This document shows positions 43,470 through 52,331 of a stretch of DNA of 64,000 bases, piece by piece. Every line of letters starts with the position of its first letter. Positions within the stretch are counted from its first letter, which is position 1. The notes beneath the pieces are model-generated. The model had not been told where the DNA came from. It searched no databases and saw only the letters and a program-made list of their open reading frames with translations. Source of the DNA: VXRD01 sp965232265 (GTDB lineage Bacteria > Latescibacterota > UBA2968); contig CBDDPH010000002.1 in the NCBI GenBank assembly GCA_965232265.1, positions 186,001 through 250,000 of the forward strand. The letters run 5' to 3'. The translations under genes were made by a program, and so were the position numbers.

Positions 43470-43499
43470 TTGACATATTCCACTGAGGTTGCGTAAGTT
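43470..43499 (+). promoter_or_regulatory. Probable promoter of the ilvN-leu leader
   Basis: TTGACA (43470-43475), an 18-base spacer and TAAGTT (43494-43499). The start would be near 43506, leaving a leader of about 295 bases before ilvN. Confidence 0.6.
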
Positions 43500-43542
43500 A
43501 TCCAATCTAAAATACATTATTACTTCTTTTTCCAAGTTTTCT

Positions 43543-43698
43543 ATGATGCGCTCAATTTCTACATTGGCGATTTCCACAATGCGAGACGGTGTGCAACTGC
43601 GTATCCGTTCTTTGCGCCTTTCTATTGCAGGGCGAGCTCTGCTCATTCTGCACCTTCTCCTGCTCGTGAGCCTTTTTCTTATTATTATCGCTCATTAG
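43543..43698 (+). CDS. Putative branched-chain leader peptide
   Basis: Up to 51 residues from ATG 43543, 39 from ATG 43579; no clear Shine-Dalgarno favours either. The last 19 codons before TAG read LLILHLLLLVSLFLIIIAH, in which 14 are Leu, Ile or Val. The ORF ends 2 bases before a hairpin arm (43701) and about 100 bases upstream of ilvN. This is the layout of leader peptides of leu/ilv operons. The function as a sensor of charged tRNA is inferred. The antisense ORFs here are explained as mirror images of these codons. Confidence 0.5.
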   Translation: MMRSISTLAISTMRDGVQLRIRSLRLSIAGRALLILHLLLLVSLFLIIIAH

Positions 43699-43700
43699 TT

Positions 43701-43776
43701 CAGGCTCTTTCCCCAACTCTTGTGACAACACCCATAAAAGGACAGAGCCTGTGATTTACTCATAGGTTGTTGTCAC
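43701..43776 (+). promoter_or_regulatory. Two mutually exclusive hairpins before ilvN (putative attenuator)
   Basis: Hairpin A pairs CAGGCTCT (43701-43708) with AGAGCCTG (43744-43751). Hairpin B pairs GTGACAAC (43722-43729) with GTTGTCAC (43769-43776). B's left arm lies in A's loop, so the two compete. A ribosome at the leader stop would cover A's left arm. No T-run follows B, so the output may be on translation of ilvN rather than on termination. Confidence 0.5.
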
Positions 43777-43799
43777 TTCATGTATTCGGGAAATATTTT

Positions 43800-44291
43800 A
43801 TGACTCAAAAACACACGATAAGTGCTCTGGTCGAAAATCATTTTGGCGTTCTGTGTCGCGTTGCGGGTCTTTTCTCCAGTCGCGGATTCAATATCGATAG
43901 TCTGTCCGTTGGCGAGACAGAAGATCCGAGTATTTCTCGCATGACCATTGTGGTCGGTGGCGACGATAGCGTGCTCGAGCAAGTGGTCAAGCAATTGGAT
44001 CGACTCATTGATGTCATTCGCGTGATCGATATTACACAGGGCGCATTTGTCGAACGCGAACTCATGTTGATCAAGGTCAAAGCCGATACAACAACGCGTG
44101 CAGAGATTATTCAAATTGCCGAAGTGTTTCGCTCAAATATTGTCGATGTATGTCCCAGATCGATGACCATAGAGGTTACGGGCAAAAATGATAAAATTCA
44201 GGCTATCATTGGCATGCTCAGTTCTTTTGGCATCGAAGAAATCGCACGCACAGGCACGGTTGCCCTGTTGCGAGATTCCGCTACGCAATAA
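43800..44291 (+). CDS. ilvN: Acetolactate synthase small (regulatory) subunit IlvN/IlvH
   Basis: 163 residues with an ACT domain (HTISALVENHFGVLCRVAGL, FSSRGFNIDSLSVGETEDPS) and a C-terminal IlvH domain (ELMLIKVKADTTTRAEIIQI, VTGKNDKIQAIIGML). It confers valine feedback on the catalytic subunit. The catalytic gene ilvB is not in the window, so the pair is split in this genome. The start is ATG 43800; the longer frame upstream is inside the leader. Confidence 0.95.
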   Translation: MTQKHTISALVENHFGVLCRVAGLFSSRGFNIDSLSVGETEDPSISRMTIVVGGDDSVLEQVVKQLDRLIDVIRVIDITQGAFVERELMLIKVKADTTTRAEIIQIAEVFRSNIVDVCPRSMTIEVTGKNDKIQAIIGMLSSFGIEEIARTGTVALLRDSATQ

Positions 44292-44301
44292 GAAGGAGGT
44301 G

Positions 44302-44427
44302 ATGCAGATGGATCCCGATCTCGGTGATCTTACCGAAGAACTCGCTCTCGTTTGGCAGATGGGGATAGACCGCCAGAGCGTTCCATCTGCCCATTTCCAC
44401 TTTGATTCTGGCATGTTTAAGGGATAA
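44302..44427 (+). CDS. 41-residue protein between ilvN and leuA
   Basis: Starts MQMDPDLGDLTEELALVWQM and ends HFHFDSGMFKG. It has a strong Shine-Dalgarno, AAGGAGGT, ending just before the ATG region. It lies 10 bases after ilvN and 2 bases before leuA. Acidic, with one amphipathic helix; no signal or family recognised. Its position suggests translational coupling or a small partner of IlvN or LeuA; this is inference. It is short enough to be missed by most annotation. Confidence 0.6.
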   Translation: MQMDPDLGDLTEELALVWQMGIDRQSVPSAHFHFDSGMFKG

Positions 44428-44429
44428 CA

Positions 44430-45986
44430 ATGTCAAACGCAAAAAATAAAGACCGCGTCATTATTTTTGATACCACTTTGAGAGACGCGGAACAGACGCC
44501 GGGGGCTTCGCTCGCGTTGCGCGAAAAGGTCGAAATTGCCCATCAACTCGCGCGGCTCAATGTCGATGTGATCGAGGCCGGATTTCCCATATCGTCCGAT
44601 CAGGATTACAATGCGGTGCGGCGCATTGCACACGAGGTTGAAGGCCCTGTTATTTGCGGTCTGTCTCGCGCGATTTTCAAAGATATTGATCGCGCAGGTG
44701 AAGCCCTGAAAGATGCGCCAAAGCCGCGCATACACACGTTTATTGGGACATCGCCACTCCATATTTCCATGGTGGGCAAAACGCCCGCTCAAGTCCTGCA
44801 AATGGCTGTTGATGCGGTTGCGCGTGCCAAGTCGCATTGCGACGATGTGGAATTTTCGCCGATGGATGCTGCGCGTACAGAGCCGCAATATCTTCTGGAC
44901 GTGATCGAAGCTACCATTGAAGCGGGTGCGACAACCATCAATATTCCCGATACTGTGGGCTACGCCGTTCCCGATCAGTTTGGCCGTATTATTCGCAATA
45001 TTTGCGAGAAAGTGCCCAATGTCGATCGGGCTATTATCAGTGTCCATTGCCACGACGATTTGGGTATGGCGACGATCAATGCGCTCGAAGCACTCAGAAA
45101 TGGCGCGCGTCAGGTCGAGTGTACGGTTAATGGGTTGGGTGAACGCGCGGGCAATACCTCGCTTGAAGAAGTGGTTATGGCCGTCAAGACGCGCGGGGAT
45201 TATTTCGATCTCTATACGGATATCAAGACGCGCGAAATCGTAAACACAAGTCGTCTGGTCAGCCGCCTCATGGGGATTGTCGTTCCGCCCAATAAGCCCA
45301 TTGTGGGCGCCAATGCCTTTGCACATAGTTCGGGTATCCATCAGGACGGGGTGCTCAAAGACCGCGAAAATTTCGAAATTATCGATCCCAAATCTGTGGG
45401 TTGGGAAGAATCGAGTATTGTGCTCACGGCGCGTTCTGGTCGCCACGCATTGCGCCATCGCCTGGAAGAACTCGGCTATCATCTCAATCAGGATGAATTA
45501 AATATGGCTTATGAGCGTTTTGTCAAGGTTGCAGATAAAAAGAAGGAAGTCTATGACGAAGACCTCATGGCTATTGTGGAAGATGAGATTCGAGACTTTC
45601 CCATGCGGTTCGTGCTGGACTATTTGCACACTGTGAGCGGTACTGGCACGGTTCCCTCTGCGACGGTTCGCATTGGTATTGACGGTAAAAACCACGTTCA
45701 GGAATCTGCTTGGGGCGATGGACCGGTAGATGCAACGTATCGGGCGATCAAAAAAGCCACAGATAATACAAATACAAAAGTGGAAGATTATACGATTCGC
45801 AGCGTTACCGGGGGTGCCGAAGCACTGGGAGAAGTCACGGTGAATGTGTCGTGCAATGGTCGCATAACCAGAGGGCGCGGCGTTTCAACCGATGTTATCG
45901 AAGCCAGTGCCAAAGCTTTTCTCGATGCGCTCAATCGCCTGGTCATTCAGCAGGATAATCACAAGGAGCGAGAACCAACCGTTTAG
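44430..45986 (+). CDS. leuA: 2-Isopropylmalate synthase LeuA
   Basis: First committed step of leucine synthesis: 2-oxoisovalerate plus acetyl-CoA. It has 518 residues with the HMGL-like barrel (VIIFDTTLRDAEQTPGASLA, SVHCHDDLGMATINALEAL, GLGERAGNTSLEEVVMA) and the C-terminal LeuA dimer/regulatory domain (about 395-510) for leucine feedback. SSGIHQDGVLKDRENFEII is the linker signature. The product continues through LeuC/LeuD in the following genes. A GCAGATG repeat begins on the base after the stop. Confidence 0.96.
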   Translation: MSNAKNKDRVIIFDTTLRDAEQTPGASLALREKVEIAHQLARLNVDVIEAGFPISSDQDYNAVRRIAHEVEGPVICGLSRAIFKDIDRAGEALKDAPKPRIHTFIGTSPLHISMVGKTPAQVLQMAVDAVARAKSHCDDVEFSPMDAARTEPQYLLDVIEATIEAGATTINIPDTVGYAVPDQFGRIIRNICEKVPNVDRAIISVHCHDDLGMATINALEALRNGARQVECTVNGLGERAGNTSLEEVVMAVKTRGDYFDLYTDIKTREIVNTSRLVSRLMGIVVPPNKPIVGANAFAHSSGIHQDGVLKDRENFEIIDPKSVGWEESSIVLTARSGRHALRHRLEELGYHLNQDELNMAYERFVKVADKKKEVYDEDLMAIVEDEIRDFPMRFVLDYLHTVSGTGTVPSATVRIGIDGKNHVQESAWGDGPVDATYRAIKKATDNTNTKVEDYTIRSVTGGAEALGEVTVNVSCNGRITRGRGVSTDVIEASAKAFLDALNRLVIQQDNHKEREPTV

Positions 45987-46020
45987 TATCCGCAGAGGGA
46001 CGCAGATGGACGCAGATGGG
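45987..46020 (+). repeat. GCAGATG-type repeat after leuA
   Basis: TATCCGCAGAGGG followed by two ACGCAGATGG units, starting on the base after the leuA TAG. Confidence 0.8.
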
Positions 46021-46060
46021 GATCGGAGCGATAAGATTTTAGAAAAGGGCTGCGAATGTC

Positions 46061-46080
46061 ATTCCGGCGAAAGCCGGAAT
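46061..46080. repeat. ATTCCGGC palindromic repeat
   Basis: ATTCCGGC, a GAAA tetraloop and GCCGGAAT form an 8-bp hairpin. It matches a widely spread short repeat (CATTCCGGCGAAAGCCGGAA) known in many genomes. Part of the leuA-leuC spacer. Confidence 0.8.
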
Positions 46081-46101
46081 CCAGTGCTTTTGTTTTTTCA
46101 T

Positions 46102-46131
46102 CCCTGTTCATCTGTGTTTATCTGTGGTTCC
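46102..46131 (-). repeat. Inverted copy of the GCAGATG-type repeat
   Basis: TTCATCTGTGTTTATCTGTG on plus is the reverse complement of CACAGATAAACACAGATGAA, a relative of the unit at 45987. With that unit it brackets the ATTCCGGC hairpin in the leuA-leuC spacer. Confidence 0.65.
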
Positions 46132-46158
46132 ATAGGATTTTAAGAATAGAGGTTATAG

Positions 46159-47556
46159 ATGGGGCAAAGTTTATTTCACAAAGTTTGGGACGCGCATGCG
46201 GTGCGAACGCTGCCGTCGGGGCAGACGCAGTTGTTTATCGGCCTGCATCTCGTTCACGAGGTTACCAGCCCGCAGGCTTTTGATATGCTCAGAGAGCGCG
46301 GTCTCACCATTGCGTATCCAGAACGCACTTATGCCACGGTTGATCACATTGTGCCCACAAGCGATGTTGCCCGTCCATTTGCCGATGAGATGGCCGAGGA
46401 TATGATGATCGCTATCGAAGAAAATGCCCAACAGTTCGGCCTTTCTTTTTTTGGGCTGGACGACGAGCGTCAGGGTATTGTCCACGTTATTGGTCCCGAA
46501 CTGGGTCTGACACAGCCGGGGATGACCATTGCCTGTGGGGATAGTCACACGTCAACGCACGGGGCTTATGGCGCTATTGCATTTGGCATTGGCACCTCGC
46601 AGGTGCGCGATGTGCTCGCCACGCAGTGTTTGGCGATGGATCCCCTCAAAGTGCGTCGTATCGAAGTATCCGGTACGCTGGGCAAGGGGGTTTACGCCAA
46701 AGATGTCATTCTCAATATTATTCGCAATCTCGGTGTAAAAGGCGGTACGGGCTATGCTTATGAATATGCCGGGTCCGCTATTGAAGCGATGGACATGGAA
46801 GCGCGTATGTCGGTGTGCAATATGTCCATTGAAGGCGGCGCGCGCGCGGGATATGTGAATCCCGATCAGACGACGTTTGACTATTTGCGGGGGCGCAGGT
46901 ATGCGCCTTCGGGAGATGCTTTTGATCGCGCGGTTTCCTGGTGGCGTTCTATGGCTTCGGATGCCGATGCCGATTACGACGATGTTTATCGCCTCGATGG
47001 CTCTGCTCTCGAGCCTACCGTGACATGGGGCATCACGCCGGGGCAGGCACTCTTTGTAACGGAAAAGGTGCCTGCGCTGACAGATCTGCCCGATGATGAG
47101 CGCGATGTTGCAGCCGAAGCGTATGATTATATGGACTTAAAACCGGGCACGGCTATATCTGGTATGCCGGTTGACGTGGCTTTTGTGGGGTCGTGTACCA
47201 ACAGTCGCATTTCCGATCTCAGAGAAGCTGCCAGAGTTGTCGAGGGTCACAAGGTGGCCGATGGCGTCAAAGCGCTGGTGGTGCCGGGGTCTAAGTCCGT
47301 TCTCAAGACAGCCGAAGCGGAAGGCTTGCACCACGTTTTTGAAGATGCGGGTTTTGAATGGCGCGGTGCGGGGTGTTCGATGTGTTTGGCGATGAATCCC
47401 GACAAATTGCAGGGGCGCGAGGTGTGCGCGTCTTCGAGCAATCGCAATTTCAAAGGGCGTCAGGGCAGCCCCACGGGGCGCACGCTCTTGATGAGTCCAG
47501 CAATGGTCGCAGCCGCGGCTGTTGCGGGTGAGGTTATTGACGTACGCGCGATGTGA
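46159..47556 (+). CDS. leuC: 3-Isopropylmalate dehydratase large subunit LeuC
   Basis: A 465-residue aconitase-family subunit. Fe-S Cys and substrate motifs: IACGDSHTSTHGAYGAIAFG, FVGSCTNSRISDLREAA, FEWRGAGCSMCLAMNPD, RNFKGRQGSPTGRTLLMSP. It converts 2- to 3-isopropylmalate with LeuD. ATG 46159 has AGAGG upstream. Confidence 0.97.
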   Translation: MGQSLFHKVWDAHAVRTLPSGQTQLFIGLHLVHEVTSPQAFDMLRERGLTIAYPERTYATVDHIVPTSDVARPFADEMAEDMMIAIEENAQQFGLSFFGLDDERQGIVHVIGPELGLTQPGMTIACGDSHTSTHGAYGAIAFGIGTSQVRDVLATQCLAMDPLKVRRIEVSGTLGKGVYAKDVILNIIRNLGVKGGTGYAYEYAGSAIEAMDMEARMSVCNMSIEGGARAGYVNPDQTTFDYLRGRRYAPSGDAFDRAVSWWRSMASDADADYDDVYRLDGSALEPTVTWGITPGQALFVTEKVPALTDLPDDERDVAAEAYDYMDLKPGTAISGMPVDVAFVGSCTNSRISDLREAARVVEGHKVADGVKALVVPGSKSVLKTAEAEGLHHVFEDAGFEWRGAGCSMCLAMNPDKLQGREVCASSSNRNFKGRQGSPTGRTLLMSPAMVAAAAVAGEVIDVRAM

Positions 47557-47569
47557 AGGAAGGTTATTT

Positions 47570-48163
47570 ATGAATTCATCTGTGATCCAGCAGGTAGAAG
47601 GGCGTGCGATTCCCGTTCGGGGAAATGATATCGATACGGATCGCATTATTCCCGCGCGATATCTTCGCGCCATTACGTTTGATGGCCTGGGTGAGTACGC
47701 GTTTGAAGACGACCGCAAATCAAATCCCGATCACCCATTTGATGATCCGAGCTATCAGGGCGCGTCCATACTTGTCGCCAATGGCAATTTTGGGTGTGGG
47801 TCTTCGAGAGAACACGCGCCTCAGGCTTTGATGCGCTGGGGGATTTGTGCCATTGTCGGAGAATCTTTTGCCGAAATTTTTCTGGGAAATTGCACGGCTA
47901 TGGGCGTGCCTTGCCTGACGGCTTCAGCCGCGGATATTGTCAAAATTCAGGATGCGGCCGAAGCAGATCCGCAACGGGAAATGACAGTTGATCTCAAAGA
48001 AAAAAAATTGATTTATGGCGATATAGAAGTCGGTCTCCAGATTGTAGAAGGCAATCGGCTCCAACTCATCGAAGGCGCGTGGGATGCAACGGGTATGCTT
48101 CTCGAAGGCCGCGTTGCAGTGCGGAAGGTTGCCGATAAACTTCCTTATGTCACGGGCTTTTAA
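47570..48163 (+). CDS. leuD: 3-Isopropylmalate dehydratase small subunit LeuD
   Basis: 197 residues, swivelling domain: GRAIPVRGNDIDTDRIIPAR, GNFGCGSSREHAPQAL and SFAEIFLGNCTAMGVPCLT. ATG 47570 with GGAAGG upstream, 13 bases after leuC. No leuB (isopropylmalate dehydrogenase) is in the window. Confidence 0.96.
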   Translation: MNSSVIQQVEGRAIPVRGNDIDTDRIIPARYLRAITFDGLGEYAFEDDRKSNPDHPFDDPSYQGASILVANGNFGCGSSREHAPQALMRWGICAIVGESFAEIFLGNCTAMGVPCLTASAADIVKIQDAAEADPQREMTVDLKEKKLIYGDIEVGLQIVEGNRLQLIEGAWDATGMLLEGRVAVRKVADKLPYVTGF

Positions 48164-48244
48164 CCTTTTTTACGCCCGCATCTCGCGTTGCTCATTTTGC
48201 GAGTTATTATGCATTCTCACATGCGAACAGGCAGGAGATATTAT

Positions 48245-48263
48245 CCGGGCACGCGTTGCCCGG
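48245..48263. repeat. CCGGGCA/TGCCCGG hairpin in leuD-cimA spacer
   Basis: A perfect 7-bp stem with loop CGCGT, not followed by a T-run. Probably an mRNA stem or dispersed palindrome. Confidence 0.5.
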
Positions 48264-48338
48264 AGGCCATTGGTTTGGATAGTGGATCGTTTTGCGTGAC
48301 CCATATTGGATAACTTTACCCAAACCAGAGGAAACCAC

Positions 48339-49919
48339 ATGTCTGAATTTGTACAAATCTACGATTCGACCCTTCGAGACGGCGCGCAGGCCGAGGGTAT
48401 TTCGTTTTCCGCTGAAGACAAAACCGTGATTGCACAGCATCTCGATGCGATGGGCATTCACTATGTTGAAGGCGGTTGGCCGAATCCGACGAATCCCAAG
48501 GATCTCGAATTTTTTGATCGCGTGCGCGATCTCGAATTTCACAATACCAAAATTGTCGCCTTTGGCAGTACCTGCAGGGTTGACAATCCACCCGAAGACG
48601 ATCCCACGCTTACCACTTTGCTCAGGGCGGGAACAGAGGTTATCACGCTCTTCGGAAAAAGCTGGACGCTTCACGTGACCGATGTGTTGCGGGCTACGCG
48701 CGATGAAAATTTGCAAATTATCAGGGAATCTTGCGCCTGGCTCGTGGAAAACGGGCGAGAAGTTATTTACGATGCCGAGCACTTTTTTGACGGTTATAAA
48801 GCCGATCCCGAATATGCGCTGGAAACACTGTTGGCCGCGCAAGAAGGCGGGGCAGAGGTGCTCGTCTTGTGCGATACCAATGGTGGCACGATGCCATATC
48901 AGATACAGGAGATCATGAGTGCCATTCAACCCAGGCTCGATGTGCCTTTGGGCATTCACACGCACAATGACGCGGGTATGGCTGTGGCCAATAGCATTGT
49001 CGCGCTGGAGATGGGTGCCACGCATGTGCAGGGGACTATTAATGGTTATGGGGAACGCTGTGGCAATGCCAATCTGTGTTCGGTGATTCCGAATATTGAA
49101 TTTAAGTTGGGGATGAAAGCGATTGGCGCGACAAATCTGAAAAGACTTATGGCGTTATCGCGCTTTGTGAGCGAAATCGCCAATGTCTATCACGATCACC
49201 GCCAACCTTATGTGGGCGAGAGTGCTTTTGCACACAAAGCGGGGGTTCACGTGGATGCGATGCTCAAACAACCCGTCGCGTATGAACACTGCGATGCAGA
49301 AGCTGTGGGCAATCGGCGCCGGTTTCTGCTTTCAGAACAATCGGGCGGTGGAGCTATCGCAGCAAAATTGCACCATCTGATTCCGGGGCTGGACAAGCGC
49401 CATCCAACCGTCCAAAAATTGTTGCAAAAAATTAAGCAACTCGAACACGAGGGCTATGTTTTTGAAGCCGCCGAAGCGTCGTTTGAAATTATCGCCCGTC
49501 AGATATTGGGCAGCATTCGCAGACCGTTTAAGCTCATCAGTTACAGGACGTTCAATCGCAACAGTGTTGAAGGCTCTGAAGTGGAAGCCATTGTGAAAAT
49601 AGAAGTCGAAGGACAGATCTATCACACGGTTGGCGAAGGCGATGGCCCTGTCAATGCCCTCGATTCGGCATTGCGCCTGGCACTGGAACCCAAGTATCCC
49701 ACGCTCAAAGATGTGCGCCTCGAAGACTACAAAGTGCGCGTGTTGTCCAGTGCCGATGGTACGGCGGCCAAGGTGCGGGTACTGATCGAGTCTTATGACC
49801 GGCGGCGCGTGTGGAGTACTGTGGGTGTATCTGAAAATATTATCGAAGCCAGTTGGACAGCACTGGTCGATAGTTTGACTTATAAATTGTTGCTCGATGG
49901 TATTATCGTTGTTGACTGA
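48339..49919 (+). CDS. cimA: (R)-Citramalate synthase CimA
   Basis: A 526-residue enzyme of pyruvate plus acetyl-CoA to citramalate, the threonine-independent route to isoleucine. HMGL-like barrel: VQIYDSTLRDGAQAEGISFS, VEGGWPNPTNPKDLEFF (typical for CimA rather than LeuA), GIHTHNDAGMAVANSI, NGYGERCGNANLCS; the C-terminal regulatory domain is at about 385-520. ATG 48339 follows GAGGAA. LeuC/LeuD of the neighbouring genes can serve both pathways. Confidence 0.93.
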   Translation: MSEFVQIYDSTLRDGAQAEGISFSAEDKTVIAQHLDAMGIHYVEGGWPNPTNPKDLEFFDRVRDLEFHNTKIVAFGSTCRVDNPPEDDPTLTTLLRAGTEVITLFGKSWTLHVTDVLRATRDENLQIIRESCAWLVENGREVIYDAEHFFDGYKADPEYALETLLAAQEGGAEVLVLCDTNGGTMPYQIQEIMSAIQPRLDVPLGIHTHNDAGMAVANSIVALEMGATHVQGTINGYGERCGNANLCSVIPNIEFKLGMKAIGATNLKRLMALSRFVSEIANVYHDHRQPYVGESAFAHKAGVHVDAMLKQPVAYEHCDAEAVGNRRRFLLSEQSGGGAIAAKLHHLIPGLDKRHPTVQKLLQKIKQLEHEGYVFEAAEASFEIIARQILGSIRRPFKLISYRTFNRNSVEGSEVEAIVKIEVEGQIYHTVGEGDGPVNALDSALRLALEPKYPTLKDVRLEDYKVRVLSSADGTAAKVRVLIESYDRRRVWSTVGVSENIIEASWTALVDSLTYKLLLDGIIVVD

Positions 49920-49939
49920 CCCTTTTCAAAGAGTATCGT

Positions 49940-51112
49940 ATGCAAATCAATTCTCGCCGCATTGAACGCCTTCCGCCATACATTTTTCACGAGGTCAATG
50001 CCCGCAAAATGTATCTGCGGCGCAAGGGCGTTGATATTATTGATCTGGGCATGGGCAATCCCGACCAGCCGACACCGCCACATATTATCGACAAGCTCAC
50101 CGAAGTTGTCCGCGACCCCAAGACGCATGGGTATTCGCCGTCGGCGGGCCTTCCGGCTTTGAGACGGGCGATTTGTCGGCATTACAAACGGCGTTTTGGC
50201 GTTGATCTCGATCCGGAAACAGAAGCGATTGTCACGATTGGCTCGAAAGAGGGGCTGGCGCATATTTGTCTCGCGCTTCTCGATCCGGGCGATCTCGCCA
50301 TTGTGCCAAATCCGGCGTATCCTCTGCATCTTTATGGCGTTGCGATAGCCAATGGCAATGTTTTCAGCATGCCCTTGCGCCCGGAAAAAGAGTTTGTGCC
50401 CGATCTGCAAATGATCCCGCGGGAATTGTGGCCCAAACCCAAAGTGATGATTTTTAATTTTCCCCACAATCCCACCACGGCTACTGTGGATATTTCTTTT
50501 TTTGAGGAGATTGTGGCTTTTGCCCGCCGTCAAAATATCATTGTTATTCACGATATGGCCTATTCGGATATCGCGTTTGATGATACATGTGTACCCAGTC
50601 TTTTGCAGGTTAAAGGTGCGAAAGAAGTGGGGGTTGAATTTTACACGATGTCCAAGTCCTACAATATGGCCGGTTGGCGCGTGGGGTTTTGTCTCGGAAA
50701 TCCTGAGGTGATTAAAGCGCTTTCCGTGATTAAAAATTATTACGATTACGGCGTTTTTACTCCCATACAGGTCGCTGCAATTGCCGCGCTTGATGGCCCG
50801 CAAGACTGCGTGCAGCAATCAGCCGCCAGGTATCAGAGCCGCAGGGATACGCTGGTAGAAGGTCTCAATCGCATTGGGTGGCCCGTCAATAAGCCCAAAG
50901 CGTCGATGTTTGTTTGGGCACCTATTCCAGAGAAGTATCGGTATCTCGGTTCTATGAATTTTGCGCTCAAACTCATGGAGGAAGCCGAAGTCGCGGTTTC
51001 TCCGGGTATTGGTTTCGGCGATATGGGCGAGGGATATGTACGCATTTCTCTGGTCGAAAATGAACACCGAATCCGCCAGGCTGTTCGCAATGTCAAACGC
51101 GCGCTTTTCTAA
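49940..51112 (+). CDS. Class I aminotransferase, AlaC-like
   Basis: A 390-residue PLP enzyme. ERLPPYIFHEVNARKM and DIIDLGMGNPDQPTPPHIID match the AlaC/LL-DAP aminotransferase-like branch; the PLP Lys is in MSKSYNMAGWRVGF. It likely transfers amino groups between glutamate and pyruvate or branched 2-oxo acids; the specificity is not visible. The position suits the terminal step of branched-chain or alanine synthesis. Confidence 0.88.
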   Translation: MQINSRRIERLPPYIFHEVNARKMYLRRKGVDIIDLGMGNPDQPTPPHIIDKLTEVVRDPKTHGYSPSAGLPALRRAICRHYKRRFGVDLDPETEAIVTIGSKEGLAHICLALLDPGDLAIVPNPAYPLHLYGVAIANGNVFSMPLRPEKEFVPDLQMIPRELWPKPKVMIFNFPHNPTTATVDISFFEEIVAFARRQNIIVIHDMAYSDIAFDDTCVPSLLQVKGAKEVGVEFYTMSKSYNMAGWRVGFCLGNPEVIKALSVIKNYYDYGVFTPIQVAAIAALDGPQDCVQQSAARYQSRRDTLVEGLNRIGWPVNKPKASMFVWAPIPEKYRYLGSMNFALKLMEEAEVAVSPGIGFGDMGEGYVRISLVENEHRIRQAVRNVKRALF

Positions 51113-51129
51113 TGGAAAGAAGGTTTATT

Positions 51130-52326
51130 GTGGCGATTAATGAAAATACCATTTATCCTCCGAAAGGTTATAAAGCCGCTGGGCTTCATTGCGGTCTCAA
51201 AGATGGGGATGAGAAAGACCTTGCGCTTATTGTTTCTGATCGGGCGGCTTCGGCGGCGGGGATGTTTACGACAAATCGCGTGTGTGCAGCACCCGTGCAT
51301 CTCAATCGGGAACATTTGCAAAATGGACGGGCGCGAGCCGTTGTGGTCAATAGCAAAAATGCCAATGCGTGTACGGGAGATCAGGGTATGGCCGATGCGC
51401 GGCAGATGGCGCAATGGGTGGGCAGTGGATTGGATATTGCACCAGAAGACGCGCTGGTCAATTCGACGGGGGTTATCGGTGTGCCGTTGCCAATGGCGTG
51501 CCTTGAAACGGGTATCCGAAATATCGTTCCGCAACTCGATGTTGGGGGATGGGACAATGCTTCAGAGGCGATTATGACGACGGATACTGTGCCGAAGAAA
51601 GCATCTGTGCGATTTGAAATAGATGGGTGCGAAATTACCATTGCGGGGATCGCCAAGGGCGCGGGTATGATTGCGCCAAATATGGCGACTATGCTCGCTT
51701 TTGTGCTCACAGATGCAGCGCTTTCCCCCGGGGGACTCCAGGACGCGCTTTGTGAAGCTGTTACACAATCTTTTAATTGCATTACTGTCGATGGCGATAT
51801 GAGTACCAACGATACGGTTCTGGCTCTGGCAAATGGCGCGGCGAGGAAGCGCGAACTTACCGGCGAAAACCTTCGGGTCTTCCAGGACGCGCTCAATGCA
51901 GTCTGTATTCGTCTGGCCAAACAAATTGCACGCGATGGCGAGGGGGCAACCAAACTTATCACTGTGCGCGTTGAGGGTGCTGCTACCGCGGCTGATGCGC
52001 GCACTGTGGGGCTGTCTGTCGCCAATTCAAATCTCGTCAAGACCGCTGTTTTTGGACGCGATCCCAACTGGGGCCGTATTTTGTGCGCCGCGGGTTATGC
52101 TGGCGTTGCTATTGATCCCGATCGCACAGCCGTTTCAATGGCCGGTATCCCCATTTATGATAATGGTGGTGGTCTGCCTTTTGATCAGGACCGCGCTATC
52201 GTGGCTCTGAATGCTTCCGATATAGATATTGACATCAATCTGAACATCGGCGAGGCATCGGCGACCATTTATACGTGTGATCTGACTTACGACTATGTCC
52301 GCATAAATGCGGAATATACGACATAG
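51130..52326 (+). CDS. argJ: Glutamate N-acetyltransferase / amino-acid acetyltransferase ArgJ
   Basis: An Ntn-like self-cleaving enzyme of arginine synthesis; about 398 residues. KGAGMIAPNMATMLAFVLTD contains the cleavage and catalytic Thr. FTTNRVCAAPV, VVNSKNANACTGDQG and FGRDPNWGRILCAAGYA are family segments. GTG 51130 is preferred because it follows AAGAAGG at a good distance; ATG 51112 overlaps the previous stop and is also possible. Confidence 0.94.
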   Translation: MAINENTIYPPKGYKAAGLHCGLKDGDEKDLALIVSDRAASAAGMFTTNRVCAAPVHLNREHLQNGRARAVVVNSKNANACTGDQGMADARQMAQWVGSGLDIAPEDALVNSTGVIGVPLPMACLETGIRNIVPQLDVGGWDNASEAIMTTDTVPKKASVRFEIDGCEITIAGIAKGAGMIAPNMATMLAFVLTDAALSPGGLQDALCEAVTQSFNCITVDGDMSTNDTVLALANGAARKRELTGENLRVFQDALNAVCIRLAKQIARDGEGATKLITVRVEGAATAADARTVGLSVANSNLVKTAVFGRDPNWGRILCAAGYAGVAIDPDRTAVSMAGIPIYDNGGGLPFDQDRAIVALNASDIDIDINLNIGEASATIYTCDLTYDYVRINAEYTT

Positions 52327-52331
52327 AATTA

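Noticed and set aside
43125..43646. Minus-strand ORF of 173 aa and plus-strand alternatives around the ilv leader
   Set aside because: Its charged text is the mirror of Leu/Ile/Val codons and repeats, and it overlaps the RidA/CnbZ-like gene; no start or family support.
43500..43800. T-box leader for branched-chain tRNA
   Set aside because: No T-box consensus (AGGGTGGNACC) or specifier-loop layout seen; a leader-peptide mechanism fits better.
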